Positions 35,371 through 43,863 of a stretch of DNA of 64,000 bases are shown here, in pieces; the first letter of the stretch is position 1; the number at the start of each line of letters is the position of its first letter. Origin of the DNA: an uncultured Acidimicrobiales bacterium (GTDB taxonomy: Bacteria; Actinomycetota; Acidimicrobiia; Acidimicrobiales; SZUA-35); assembly GCA_937925335.1 (NCBI GenBank), contig CALEWY010000008.1, positions 64,066 to 128,065 on the forward strand. Reading direction: 5' to 3'. The notes under the pieces are model-generated. The model was given only the letters and a program-made list of their open reading frames with translations. It searched no databases and was not told the origin of the DNA. The position numbers were made by a program, and so were the translations under genes.

Positions 35371-36477
35371 TCAGAACACCGGGAACTCGTGAAACACGGT
35401 TGAGCGTTGGCTGGGGTCGATCCATTGCTGCACCGTGTGGTTCAGGTGATCAGGTGGCAAGAAACTGATCAGCGGTACACGGAAACTCACCGCGGTCTCC
35501 TCGGGTTTTGTCCACTCGACCGTCGTCCGGCGCCATGCCGACTCACCGAGCGTCTCGAGGTCGCCGATTCGTGCGCCATATGACCGCATGAGGAACGGGC
35601 CAGCGGACTGCTCGAACGACACCATCGCCGTGCCATCGGCCGTTCCGATGAGAGAGAATGGCTCGAACGCATGCGACTCGTGTGACACGTCGTAGAAGAA
35701 CGGGTTCCGACCGACCAGGGTCAACAGGCCTTGCCAAACGTGATCCCACGACATCAGCCATTGCTCTCCGGTGGCCCAACATCCGCCTGGCGCCAGCCGG
35801 ATGCGATCGCCCTGCGGGGGTGGCGCTGGAAGTCGGGGGTCGTGGTTCGACACACCTGCTTGTGACAGCCACTGTGTGCGACGTTCCTGGGTTGCGCCTC
35901 GGGGCGTGATCACTTCCATCACCGCGTTCGGCGGCATCATCGCTGGCGCTTGGACATGACAGGCCCGGCACAAACCGTCGGGGTGATTCGTCGTGAGTTG
36001 TGCTTCGGTGAGGCCCCGCTGGCGCATCACGGCGGCCGCGTGTCCTTCGACGTGGGTCATCCAGTGAAAACGTGTCGGCAACGGCTGGCCCAACGTGGGG
36101 TCGGCGAACGCCGGTCCGGCAGCGGAGGACTGGAGCTGGATGACCTCACCGTCCGGCAAGTGAAGTACGCCCGAGGTCACCGGCGTTGGCTGCTCAAAGA
36201 AGGCGGTCTCGGCCTGTTGTTGGCGCGCATCTGGTTGTGAGGGTTGACCGTCCACCGGAGGGATTCCGAACTTCTCCCGCTCGGCCGCCGTGGCATCTTC
36301 GGGATGTTTTGCGAGATGTTCGGCTCGTGCTGCCTGCTGCGACTCGTACATCCGCTTCACCGCGTCCGTGTACTCCGCCTTGTTCGCCGGTCGGATCGGT
36401 TCGGCTGACTTCGACAACTTTCTAGCGTTGCCGTTTCCGTTGCCCGTCCCGCTGTCCTTCTTCTTCCAGAACGCCAT
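35371..36477 (-). CDS. DddA/SCP1.201-like nucleic-acid cytidine deaminase domain protein
   Basis: The protein has 368 residues and no signal peptide or membrane helix. Residues 1-95 are polar, Lys- then Gln-rich and probably disordered. Residues about 97-200 match the SCP1.201/DddA deaminase fold: strands around TSGVLHLPDGEVIQL, then HVEGHAAAVMRQRG with zinc ligand His142 and proton shuttle Glu144, then NHPDGLCRACH with zinc ligands Cys170 and Cys173, then MPPNAVMEVITPRGA. The same order and spacing occur in Burkholderia DddA (HVEG, NNPEGTCGFC, LPENAKMTVV). Residues about 215-368 form an extra globular domain I do not recognise. No immunity gene, WXG100 or T6SS gene is adjacent. The substrate is unproven. 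Confidence 0.78.
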   Translation of the reverse strand: MAFWKKKDSGTGNGNGNARKLSKSAEPIRPANKAEYTDAVKRMYESQQAARAEHLAKHPEDATAAEREKFGIPPVDGQPSQPDARQQQAETAFFEQPTPVTSGVLHLPDGEVIQLQSSAAGPAFADPTLGQPLPTRFHWMTHVEGHAAAVMRQRGLTEAQLTTNHPDGLCRACHVQAPAMMPPNAVMEVITPRGATQERRTQWLSQAGVSNHDPRLPAPPPQGDRIRLAPGGCWATGEQWLMSWDHVWQGLLTLVGRNPFFYDVSHESHAFEPFSLIGTADGTAMVSFEQSAGPFLMRSYGARIGDLETLGESAWRRTTVEWTKPEETAVSFRVPLISFLPPDHLNHTVQQWIDPSQRSTVFHEFPVF

Positions 36478-36575
36478 GTGCCGTCACGTGCCCTTCGTGG
36501 TTGCGCGCCGTGGGTTCCAAGCGTAGTTGGCACGACAACTGCAAGCGGCGGTCCCGAAGCTGCCAGACTCGGCGG

Positions 36576-38168
36576 ATGGCCGACGACATCACGTTCTACG
36601 ACGACATCGAGGGCTACCCGGGGAAGCTCAGCTATCGAGCGGGCGAGCCGGTCGCCCTTCACGTTTCGACCGAGTGCTCAACCTACGACGTCGTCATCGA
36701 GCGGTGGGGTGCTGAGCGCGTCCAGGTGTGGTCGGCGACCGGCATCGTGGGAGCATTCACTCCGGCACCAAACGACGCGGACTCGAGCGGATGTAACTGG
36801 CCGATGTCGATCGAGGTGCCGACCGACGAAAGCTGGCAGACCGGCTTCTATCTCGTCACCATGACCGCTCATGGTGCGGCCGATGGGCGCAACGTTGCCC
36901 ACGCAGGGTTCGTGATCCGGCCGCCCGAACGCCAGGCATCGATTCTGCTCGTGCTCGCGACGAACACGTGGAACGCCTACAACACGTGGGGCGGAAGGAG
37001 CCTCTACACCGGTGGCCACCAGGTGTCGTTCCGACGTCCGTTCGGGCGAGGGTTCCTCAGCCGAGACGAGGTTGATCGAGACGATCGCAAGGCCCGGCCC
37101 GCCCGCTGGGGCGAAGAGCCCGACCCCGACGGCGAGATCTATCAGGCCTACCGGTTCGCGAACGGTTACCCGGGCTTCATTGGTTCGAGTGGCTGGTTCA
37201 CCTTTGAGCGCCGATTCGTCGAATGGGCGGAGGCTGAGGGCATCGAGATGGACTTCGCAATCTCGTCAGATCTGGATGAGGTCGACGGATTGTGCGACGG
37301 CTACGACCTCGTCCTCGGAGTTGGTCACGACGAGTACTGGACTGGCGCCGCACGAGACGCGGTTGAGGCCTACGTCGCATCGGGTGGCAACTACGCAAGT
37401 TTCTCCGGCAACACGATCTTCTGGCAGGTGCGCCTCGACGATGACGGCACACCAGATGGCGGCCCCGAAGGCGCGATGACGTGTTGGAAGTACACCGCAC
37501 ACCAACACGACCCGGTCATGGCGGTCGGTCGCGAACGCGAGATGAGCGGCATCTGGTCGGACCCGATCGTGGAGCGACCCGAGGCCGCGTTCCTTGGTGG
37601 CAGTTCGACGTGGGGGCTCTACCACCGGTTCGGCCAAGCGACCGCTCGGTCAGCCGGCGCCTTCACCGTCTATCGAGATGATCATTGGTTGCTGGCCGGC
37701 ACCGGACTTCGCTACGGCGACGTTCTCGGAGCGAAGCACGGCGTGGTGGGCTACGAGACGCTCGGCTGTCGCATCCAGTTTGATGAGTACCAACTTCCCA
37801 TTCGAGCTGGAGGGGATCACACGCCGGAAGACTTGGAGATCGTGGCGTTCGCTCCATCGTCGAACCTCGGAATGGGGGAGTATCCCAAGTCCATCTCGGC
37901 CCTCAACGATCAGGGAGACCTTGAGTTCATCGCCAGCCGCGTGCTCGGATCAACCGACGCTGATGCGCTCAAGCGAATTCGTCATGGCAACGCAGTGATG
38001 GTCGTCGGCCGACCATTTGGGAGCAGCCCATCTGGCGAGACCGGGGGAGAGGTGGTCACCATCGGCACCACGGATTGGACCTTCGGACTGGCCGATGATC
38101 CGGCCGTTGCCCAGGTCACACGGAACGTGATCGATCGCTATACGGGAGCCGACGCCCCGGCCGAGTAG
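36576..38168 (+). CDS. N,N-dimethylformamidase large-subunit-like protein
   Basis: This 530-residue protein resembles the C-terminal region of the dimethylformamidase beta subunit. Features include a beta-sandwich-like N-terminus (FYDDIEGYPGKLSYRAGEPV), TNTWNAYNTWGGRSLY near residue 130 and a glutamine-amidotransferase-like core. That core has LVLGVGHDEYWT near residue 245 and ASGGNYASFSGNTIFWQV near residue 270. Many actinobacteria carry such proteins without the small subunit, so the natural amide substrate is unknown. The start is ATG 36576. It is divergent from the deaminase-like gene across about 98 bases. Confidence 0.82.
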   Translation: MADDITFYDDIEGYPGKLSYRAGEPVALHVSTECSTYDVVIERWGAERVQVWSATGIVGAFTPAPNDADSSGCNWPMSIEVPTDESWQTGFYLVTMTAHGAADGRNVAHAGFVIRPPERQASILLVLATNTWNAYNTWGGRSLYTGGHQVSFRRPFGRGFLSRDEVDRDDRKARPARWGEEPDPDGEIYQAYRFANGYPGFIGSSGWFTFERRFVEWAEAEGIEMDFAISSDLDEVDGLCDGYDLVLGVGHDEYWTGAARDAVEAYVASGGNYASFSGNTIFWQVRLDDDGTPDGGPEGAMTCWKYTAHQHDPVMAVGREREMSGIWSDPIVERPEAAFLGGSSTWGLYHRFGQATARSAGAFTVYRDDHWLLAGTGLRYGDVLGAKHGVVGYETLGCRIQFDEYQLPIRAGGDHTPEDLEIVAFAPSSNLGMGEYPKSISALNDQGDLEFIASRVLGSTDADALKRIRHGNAVMVVGRPFGSSPSGETGGEVVTIGTTDWTFGLADDPAVAQVTRNVIDRYTGADAPAE

Positions 38169-38176
38169 CCGTGGCC

Positions 38177-38182
38177 TACCGT
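38177..38182 (+). promoter_or_regulatory. leaderless -10 element for SanA/DUF218 gene
   Basis: TACCGT ends eight bases before ATG 38191. Confidence 0.6.
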
Positions 38183-38190
38183 CAGCCGGC

Positions 38191-38913
38191 ATGGCGAGGA
38201 TGAAGAGGGCGATCAGCTGGTTCGATCGCAAGCGCGTTGTGAAGGCGTCGGGTCTCGCGGTCGGAGCGGTCGTGATGCTCGTCGTGGTGGCGAACGTTGC
38301 GATGTGGCAGGCGGCGCGGGGCAACGTCGTCAACAGCGTCGATGAGTTGGATGGGACCTACGACGCTGTGATCGTGCCGGGCGCCGGTGTTTTCGCAAAC
38401 GAACGACCGTCGCGAACCTTGCAAGCGCGCATCGACGCAGCTGTCGAACTCCATGAGCTTGGCGTCGTCGACCACATCTTGGCTTCGGGCGACAACGGCA
38501 CGGAGTCCTACGACGAGCCAACCGTCATTCGGCGAAGCGCTCACCAGCAGGGCGTGCCGCTCGCTGACATCACGCTCGACTATGCCGGATTCAGCACCTG
38601 GGACACGTGTGTGCGAGCCAATGAGATCTTTGGCGTTGAGAGGGCAGTCCTCGTTACCCAGGCCCGCTTCGCCAACCGTGCAGCTGCCCTTTGTGAGGCG
38701 GCGGGAATCGATGTCGACGTGTTGAGCCTCGGCGACCAGCGGGGCCTTTCGCTCGCGCTCGGTTGGCGCGCCGCGATGCGCGAGCCACTTGCCGCCGTCA
38801 AGGCTCTCTACGAAGTCGTGGCTCAGCCAGACCCGCGCTTTCTCGGCGATTTCGTCGGCCTTGCTGGATCGGAGATCCCGGGCAACCCGGATCCAGCGCT
38901 CGGCGAAGAATAG
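38191..38913 (+). CDS. SanA/YdcF family (DUF218) membrane-anchored protein
   Basis: This 240-residue protein has one N-terminal membrane helix (about 20-40) and a DUF218 domain outside. Family features are DAVIVPGAGVFANERPS near residue 58, ILASGDNGTESYDEP near residue 93 and a STWDTCVRANEIF segment near residue 133. SanA relatives support envelope integrity and vancomycin tolerance; biochemical activity is unclear. Confidence 0.88.
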   Translation: MARMKRAISWFDRKRVVKASGLAVGAVVMLVVVANVAMWQAARGNVVNSVDELDGTYDAVIVPGAGVFANERPSRTLQARIDAAVELHELGVVDHILASGDNGTESYDEPTVIRRSAHQQGVPLADITLDYAGFSTWDTCVRANEIFGVERAVLVTQARFANRAAALCEAAGIDVDVLSLGDQRGLSLALGWRAAMREPLAAVKALYEVVAQPDPRFLGDFVGLAGSEIPGNPDPALGEE

Positions 38914-38970
38914 GGATCTCAACGACACCGCGCCTAGGTGCGATCAGGCTGCTCGTGCCAACCTCTCGTT

Positions 38971-40221
38971 ATGGCACGAGGCCCGCACGCCCATGACTTC
39001 ATCGATGTGAACCTTTGGGACCCGGCGACCTTCGCCGCAGGCATGCCAGACGACGCGTTCGCAACGCTGCGACACAAGGCGCCCGTGGCGTGGCACCCAG
39101 AGCCCGCACGACGCGAAGGGCGAGCGGATGGCCCTGGCTTTTGGTGCATCACCACTCACGCTGACATCAAGGCCGTCTCGAACGATCCGTCGATCTTCTC
39201 CTCCCATCTCGGCGGATTCACTGCAGCGGACATCGCTGGCCCCGTTCTCGACGAAACCCGGCTCAACCTCATGGGCATGGACCCGCCGGATCACACGGCG
39301 TTCCGGCGCTCGATCCGGGCCCCGTTCGGCCCGTCGATCACCACGGAACTTGGCCCGGTCGTCGAGGGTTTTGCCGCTGAGGTGCTCGATGCGGTCGATG
39401 CACATGGCGAGAGCGAACTCGACTTTGTCGAACACATTGCATCCGAACTCCCGCTGCTCACGCTCGCTCACCTGCTCGGTGTCGCCGCGGAAGACCGGCA
39501 CCTCTTCTACGACTGGAGCAACCGAATCATCGGCAACCACGACCCCGAGTTTGGCGGGTCGGTTCGAGATTTCTTGAAGGCCAAGGACGAACTGTTCGCC
39601 TACGGCGGATCGGTGATCGCGGCGAAACGGGCCGAACCCGACGACGGATTGGTCAGCACGTTCGTGCATGCGGAGGTCGACGGCGAGCCACTCGACGACC
39701 AACGGTTGGTGCTTCTGTGGTTCCTTCTGCTGATCGCTGGCAACGAGACGACGCGGTCATCGCTCACCGGTTCGATGGAGATGCTCAACGAGTTCCCTGA
39801 CCAGCGCGAGCTGTTGATGAGCGATCTCGATGCACATATGGCTGGCTTCATCGAAGAGTCGCTCCGGATGACCAACCCGGTCATCTCGTTTCGGCGCACG
39901 GCTGCTCGTGACATCGAACTGAACGGTGCCCGGATCGAGGCGGGTGACAAAGTGATCCTCTGGTATCCATCGGCAAACCGAGACGAGACCATCTTCGATG
40001 AGCCCGAACGATTCGATCTCACCCGATCACCAAACCCTCACGTTGCATTCGGATTCGGCACTCACTTCTGCCTTGGCGCACGGGTTGGTCGTCTCCAGAT
40101 GGCGGTGATGTTGCGCCACCTGTTGACTCGTTTCCCGAACATCACGGTCTCGGCTCCTGCAGACCGGGCCCACAGCATCTTCTTGAACAGCCCGAAACGG
40201 CTCGGGGTCAGACTGCGTTAG
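38971..40221 (+). CDS. cytochrome P450
   Basis: This 416-residue soluble bacterial P450 has the I-helix oxygen-activation motif AGNETTR near residue 255, the K-helix ESLR near residue 295 and the heme-binding FGFGTHFCLGA near residue 355 with the axial Cys. The sequence style (NLMGMDPPDHTAFR, HVAFGFGTHFCLGA) is that of the CYP125/CYP142 and related steroid or fatty acid hydroxylases of actinobacteria. No ferredoxin gene is adjacent, so electron donors are encoded elsewhere. ATG 38971 is preferred; GTG 38938 is possible. Confidence 0.92.
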   Translation: MARGPHAHDFIDVNLWDPATFAAGMPDDAFATLRHKAPVAWHPEPARREGRADGPGFWCITTHADIKAVSNDPSIFSSHLGGFTAADIAGPVLDETRLNLMGMDPPDHTAFRRSIRAPFGPSITTELGPVVEGFAAEVLDAVDAHGESELDFVEHIASELPLLTLAHLLGVAAEDRHLFYDWSNRIIGNHDPEFGGSVRDFLKAKDELFAYGGSVIAAKRAEPDDGLVSTFVHAEVDGEPLDDQRLVLLWFLLLIAGNETTRSSLTGSMEMLNEFPDQRELLMSDLDAHMAGFIEESLRMTNPVISFRRTAARDIELNGARIEAGDKVILWYPSANRDETIFDEPERFDLTRSPNPHVAFGFGTHFCLGARVGRLQMAVMLRHLLTRFPNITVSAPADRAHSIFLNSPKRLGVRLR

Positions 40222-40224
40222 ATC

Positions 40225-40230
40225 TACACT
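40225..40230 (+). promoter_or_regulatory. leaderless -10 element for thrS
   Basis: TACACT ends seven bases before GTG 40238. The same TACACTCGCC string precedes pdxS and yebC. Confidence 0.7.
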
Positions 40231-40237
40231 CGCCGCC

Positions 40238-42217
40238 GTGGCAAACATCTCCCTGACGCTCCCGGACGGTTCGCAACGCTCTCTCCCCGAGGGCGCGACG
40301 ACGTACGATCTGGCGTCTGACATCGGCCCTCGGCTCGCCAAGCAAGCGCTCATCGGTGTTGTCGATGGAGAAGAGATCGACCTCGATGCCCCGTTGAGCG
40401 ATGGCGCTTCGGTCGAGATCGTTGTGCCCGACTCCGAGCGTGGGCTGCACACGATCCGCCACTCGACTGCACACGTGCTCGCACAAGCGGTGCTCGAACT
40501 CTGGCCTGGCTCGACCTTTGCGATCGGCCCGGCAATCGAAGATGGCTTCTACTACGACTTTGATCTGCCCGATGGCGCCACGTTCAACGACGACGACCTC
40601 GAAGCGATCGATGCCAAGATGCGCGAAATCATCAAGGCTCGCCAGCCGTTCGTTCGCTCCGAGCTGCCGGCCGAGCGAGCGCTCGAGCTCATGGCCGATC
40701 ACGAATACAAACGCCTCATCATCGAGGCCGTGACCTCCAACGATGCCGACGCCGAGCTCGCCTCCGAAGCCGGCGGCGACATCATCAGCTTCTACCGAAA
40801 CACCGATGATTTCGTCGACATGTGTGTCGGCCCCCACGTTCCCCACACCGGCCACCTGGGTCAGTTCAAGTTGATGCGAGTGGCCGGTGCGTACTGGCGC
40901 GGCGATGAAAAGAACAAGATGCTCCAGCGCATCTACGGCACCGCTTGGGCCGACAAGAAGCAGCTCGCGGCCCACCTGCACCGCTTGGAAGAAGCGGCAA
41001 AGCGCGATCACCGCAAGCTCGCAAACGAGCTCGATCTCTTGTCGTTCCCATCAACCCTCGGCGGTGGTCTTGCGGTGTGGCACCCAAAGGGTGCGATCGT
41101 TCGCAAGTTGATCGAGGACTACTCCCGCACCCGTCATGAGAAGGGTGGATACGAGTTCGTCTACACCCCGAACCTCGCCAACGGAAAACTCTTCGAGCAG
41201 TCCGGCCACCTCGACTTCTACGCCGACGGGATGTACCCGCCGATGGAGATGGACAACGGCACCTATTACCCGAAGCCGATGAACTGCCCGATGCACTGCC
41301 TGATCTTCGATCGCGGGCAGCGCTCTTATCGCGAGCTTCCCCTTCGGTTGTTCGAGCTCGGCACCGTCTACCGCTACGAGCGAGCTGGCACGTTGCACGG
41401 CCTCATGCGCATCCGCGGCTTCACCCAAGACGACAGTCACATCTACTGCACCCAGGAGCAGCTCGGTGATGAGGTTGCCTCGTTGCTCGACTTCGTGCTG
41501 TCGGTGCTCAAGGCATTCGGCTTCGACGAGTTTGTGTTCAACCTGTCCACTCGTGATCCCGAGAAGTCGATCGGAACCGACGAGATCTGGGAGCTGGCGA
41601 CCACCGCTCTTCGCGAAGCGCTTGAGCGTCATGGTTTGGAATACGCCATCAAGGAGGGCGACGCCGCCTTCTACGGGCCAAAGATCGACGTCGACGTCAA
41701 GGACGCGATCGGCCGTTCATGGCAGCTGTCGACGATCCAGGCCGACTTCCAGCTTCCCGACCGGTTCGAGCTCGAGTACGTCGACGATGATGGCGGTCGC
41801 AAGCGGCCGATCATGTTGCACCGCGCGTTGCTCGGTTCGATCGAACGCTTCTTTGGTGTGCTTCTCGAGCACCTTGCCGGCAACTTCCCGGTATGGCTCG
41901 CGCCGGTGCAGGTTTCGGTCTTGCCCGTTGCCGAAGCCCATCAGGATTACGCAGACAAGGTCGCCGCCACCCTGCGAGACAACGATCTTCGCATCGAGGT
42001 CGTGGAAGCGTCCGATGCCCTCGGTAAGCGCATCCGAAACCAGAAGATGCAGAAGGTGCCCTACATCCTCGTCGTCGGTGACGATGACGTTGCGAACGAC
42101 ACCGTTGGTGTGAACGTGCGCGGCGCTGACAAGCCCGAGCGTGACGTGTCGCTCGCAGCGTTCGTCGAGCGGGTCGTGTCGGAGAACACCGAGAAACTCA
42201 ACGCTGCGCTCGCCTAG
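40238..42217 (+). CDS. thrS: threonyl-tRNA synthetase
   Basis: This full-length 659-residue enzyme carries an N-terminal TGS domain (about 1-62) and an editing domain with HSTAHVLAQAV (HxxxH) near residue 73. The class II catalytic core has MNCPMHCLIF near residue 348 with a zinc Cys, RYERAGTLHGLMRIRGFTQD near residue 382 (motif 2), and MLHRALLGSIERF near residue 526 (motif 3). An anticodon-binding domain forms the end. It heads the thrS-HIT-pgsA-patA-pimA block, which is conserved in mycobacteria. Confidence 0.98.
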   Translation: MANISLTLPDGSQRSLPEGATTYDLASDIGPRLAKQALIGVVDGEEIDLDAPLSDGASVEIVVPDSERGLHTIRHSTAHVLAQAVLELWPGSTFAIGPAIEDGFYYDFDLPDGATFNDDDLEAIDAKMREIIKARQPFVRSELPAERALELMADHEYKRLIIEAVTSNDADAELASEAGGDIISFYRNTDDFVDMCVGPHVPHTGHLGQFKLMRVAGAYWRGDEKNKMLQRIYGTAWADKKQLAAHLHRLEEAAKRDHRKLANELDLLSFPSTLGGGLAVWHPKGAIVRKLIEDYSRTRHEKGGYEFVYTPNLANGKLFEQSGHLDFYADGMYPPMEMDNGTYYPKPMNCPMHCLIFDRGQRSYRELPLRLFELGTVYRYERAGTLHGLMRIRGFTQDDSHIYCTQEQLGDEVASLLDFVLSVLKAFGFDEFVFNLSTRDPEKSIGTDEIWELATTALREALERHGLEYAIKEGDAAFYGPKIDVDVKDAIGRSWQLSTIQADFQLPDRFELEYVDDDGGRKRPIMLHRALLGSIERFFGVLLEHLAGNFPVWLAPVQVSVLPVAEAHQDYADKVAATLRDNDLRIEVVEASDALGKRIRNQKMQKVPYILVVGDDDVANDTVGVNVRGADKPERDVSLAAFVERVVSENTEKLNAALA

Positions 42218-42233
42218 TGGACTCTCTGGCGTA

Positions 42234-42752
42234 ATGGATCATCTGCGTGCGGGCTGGAAGCTGGCTCATTGGCCGCGATTCGGATCGGATGGGTTACCCC
42301 ATGCCGACCTTCCGAGGGCGGAAGGCAAGAGCCTGTTCGAGACGATTGAGCAGAGTGGACTCTCCGACGAGGAGACCTACATCGTCTGGCGAGGGGAGCG
42401 GACGTTCGCGATTTTGAACGTCTTCCCCTACACGAGCGGGCACCTCATGGTGTTGCCGATCGACGCCGTGCCGTCGCTGCTCGACCTGGATGATGCGATT
42501 CACACCGAACTTTGGGAGTCGGTCCGTTCGGCGATGACAGCGGTGAAGAGTGCGTTCAACCCGCAAGGAATCAACGTCGGTGTGAACGAGGGAGAGGCCG
42601 GCGGTGGTTCGGTTCCCGACCACCTGCACGTTCACATCGTTCCTCGCTGGAACGCCGATACGAACTTCATGACGGCCATCGGTGATGCTCGGGTGTTGCC
42701 GATGACACTCGCCGACACGTGGGCGCGGTTGAGGGAACACTGGCCAGGCTGA
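42234..42752 (+). CDS. HIT family hydrolase/AP4A phosphorylase-like protein
   Basis: This 172-residue protein has the histidine triad HLHVHIVPRW near residue 128 and the upstream strand AILNVFPYTSGHLMVLP near residue 60. It directly follows thrS as in Mycobacterium tuberculosis, where the neighbour Rv2613c is an AP4A phosphorylase. Aminoacyl-tRNA synthetases produce AP4A, so the pairing makes sense. The start is ATG 42234, 17 bases after the thrS stop. Confidence 0.92.
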   Translation: MDHLRAGWKLAHWPRFGSDGLPHADLPRAEGKSLFETIEQSGLSDEETYIVWRGERTFAILNVFPYTSGHLMVLPIDAVPSLLDLDDAIHTELWESVRSAMTAVKSAFNPQGINVGVNEGEAGGGSVPDHLHVHIVPRWNADTNFMTAIGDARVLPMTLADTWARLREHWPG

Positions 42753-42753
42753 A

Positions 42754-42759
42754 TACTCT
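42754..42759 (+). promoter_or_regulatory. leaderless -10 element for 42767-43288
   Basis: TACTCT begins two bases after the HIT gene stop and ends seven bases before GTG 42767. Confidence 0.6.
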
Positions 42760-42766
42760 GACGGTC

Positions 42767-43288
42767 GTGGCCGATGACGTGACCGTGAGCGAAGGCGACG
42801 AGCTCCCCGAAGACCTGCAACCTGCGCTGGTCGATCCCGAGGATTACCTCTTCCCGAATAACAACCGGCGCCGGATTCCCGGCGTGCTCTACGTGTTGTC
42901 CGCAGCGCTGCTCGTAGCCGTTGTGTTCGTCTACGAGGACAGCGTCCTCGTCAATCGAGGGCTGCTCCTCGGAGCGCTTCTTCTCGCTGCGATCGGCGTC
43001 TACTCGTTCGTGGCTGGCTGGAACCTCGATGTTGACGAGCGTGACGCGCTCGTCGCTTCGGTCAACGAAGTCGGGTTCCCCGTCGGGCACGCCTCAGCAC
43101 AGATGGGCTGGCGAGGGCTGCTTAGCCGCCCGACTTGGCGGATCTTGCTCTATTCGGCCGACGAGCCACCCACGAAGCGTGCGCTGGTCCTGGTCGATGG
43201 TGTGAAGGGCCACGTCGTCGAATCGATCGTCGAGGACAATCCAGAGGATTGGTCCGACGTGGTCGATGGCGAGCGCATCGTTTCTTGA
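42767..43288 (+). CDS. small membrane protein of unknown function
   Basis: This 173-residue protein has an acidic N-terminus (VADDVTVSEGDELPEDLQPA) and two membrane helices at about 47-66 and 71-90. A cytosolic or external alpha/beta part follows to residue 173. I recognise no family. It is inserted between the HIT and pgsA genes, where the mycobacterial order has nothing. GTG 42767 is chosen because the -10 element TACTCT precedes it; GTG 42719 would overlap the HIT gene. Confidence 0.75.
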   Translation: MADDVTVSEGDELPEDLQPALVDPEDYLFPNNNRRRIPGVLYVLSAALLVAVVFVYEDSVLVNRGLLLGALLLAAIGVYSFVAGWNLDVDERDALVASVNEVGFPVGHASAQMGWRGLLSRPTWRILLYSADEPPTKRALVLVDGVKGHVVESIVEDNPEDWSDVVDGERIVS

Positions 43289-43289
43289 C

Positions 43290-43802
43290 CTATCGCTGAG
43301 ATTGCAGCCATTCGACCTGGTTCTCAGCGGCTCCCAGAAACGCAATCCCTGTTCGAGCCATTTCTCTGGCGAGATCGATCGGTGTGGTGGATCCGCCGCC
43401 GGTGATCGCGACGTTGCGGCCAAGCGTGTCTGAGGATGCGTCGCCGACGGCTGAGCCCGCTGCATTGGCGGCGGACGTGATGGCGTCGACCGATTGGTCG
43501 AGCGCCGGCGATCCGGGGTTTTCGAGGAATGATCGTTCGGACGAATCGATCGCCGCCTTCGGCACGACGGGTTCTTGCGAGCTGACCGATCGATCGACCT
43601 CATTGCCAATGAACGACAGCACCTGGGCGGCCTCGGTGAGAATCGACCGGATGGAGGAACCGTCGGGGCCGGGAGCATCGTGCAACTCGATCAGTCGCGA
43701 TTCGGCGCTTGCCGACTTGGCGACACCATCGAATCGGCGGCCGAGGGAGGCCAACGTGATCGCCACGTCTCGGGGTGCCAGCTTTGAAAATCGATCGCTC
43801 AT
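43290..43802 (-). CDS. hypothetical protein on the opposite strand within the PIM block
   Basis: The predicted protein has 170 residues beginning MSDRFSKLAPRDVAITLASL. It appears soluble and helical, with no motif I recognise; the middle is Ser/Ala-rich. The only good start is ATG 43802, seven bases after TAGTGT on the minus strand. The frame stays open further but would then run antisense through pgsA. It converges on 42767-43288 with a single base between stops and diverges from pgsA. Confidence 0.7.
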   Translation of the reverse strand: MSDRFSKLAPRDVAITLASLGRRFDGVAKSASAESRLIELHDAPGPDGSSIRSILTEAAQVLSFIGNEVDRSVSSQEPVVPKAAIDSSERSFLENPGSPALDQSVDAITSAANAAGSAVGDASSDTLGRNVAITGGGSTTPIDLAREMARTGIAFLGAAENQVEWLQSQR

Positions 43803-43809
43803 GTGACAC

Positions 43810-43815
43810 ACACTA
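43810..43815 (-). promoter_or_regulatory. leaderless -10 element for 43290-43802
   Basis: TAGTGT on the minus strand, seven bases before ATG 43802. Confidence 0.55.
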
Positions 43816-43849
43816 ATTCGACCGAGCACTCGCAAGTGCTTGCAACTGC

Positions 43850-43855
43850 TAGCAT
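43850..43855 (+). promoter_or_regulatory. leaderless -10 element for pgsA
   Basis: TAGCAT ends eight bases before ATG 43864. An ACTTGCAA-type repeat (CAAGTGCTTGCAACTGCTAGC) region lies just upstream. Confidence 0.6.
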
Positions 43856-43863
43856 TCGCTTCC

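Noticed and set aside
35360..36575. Small immunity gene next to the deaminase-like gene
   Set aside because: Only 11 bases separate its stop from plsC, and the ~98 bases upstream hold no open frame with a credible start.
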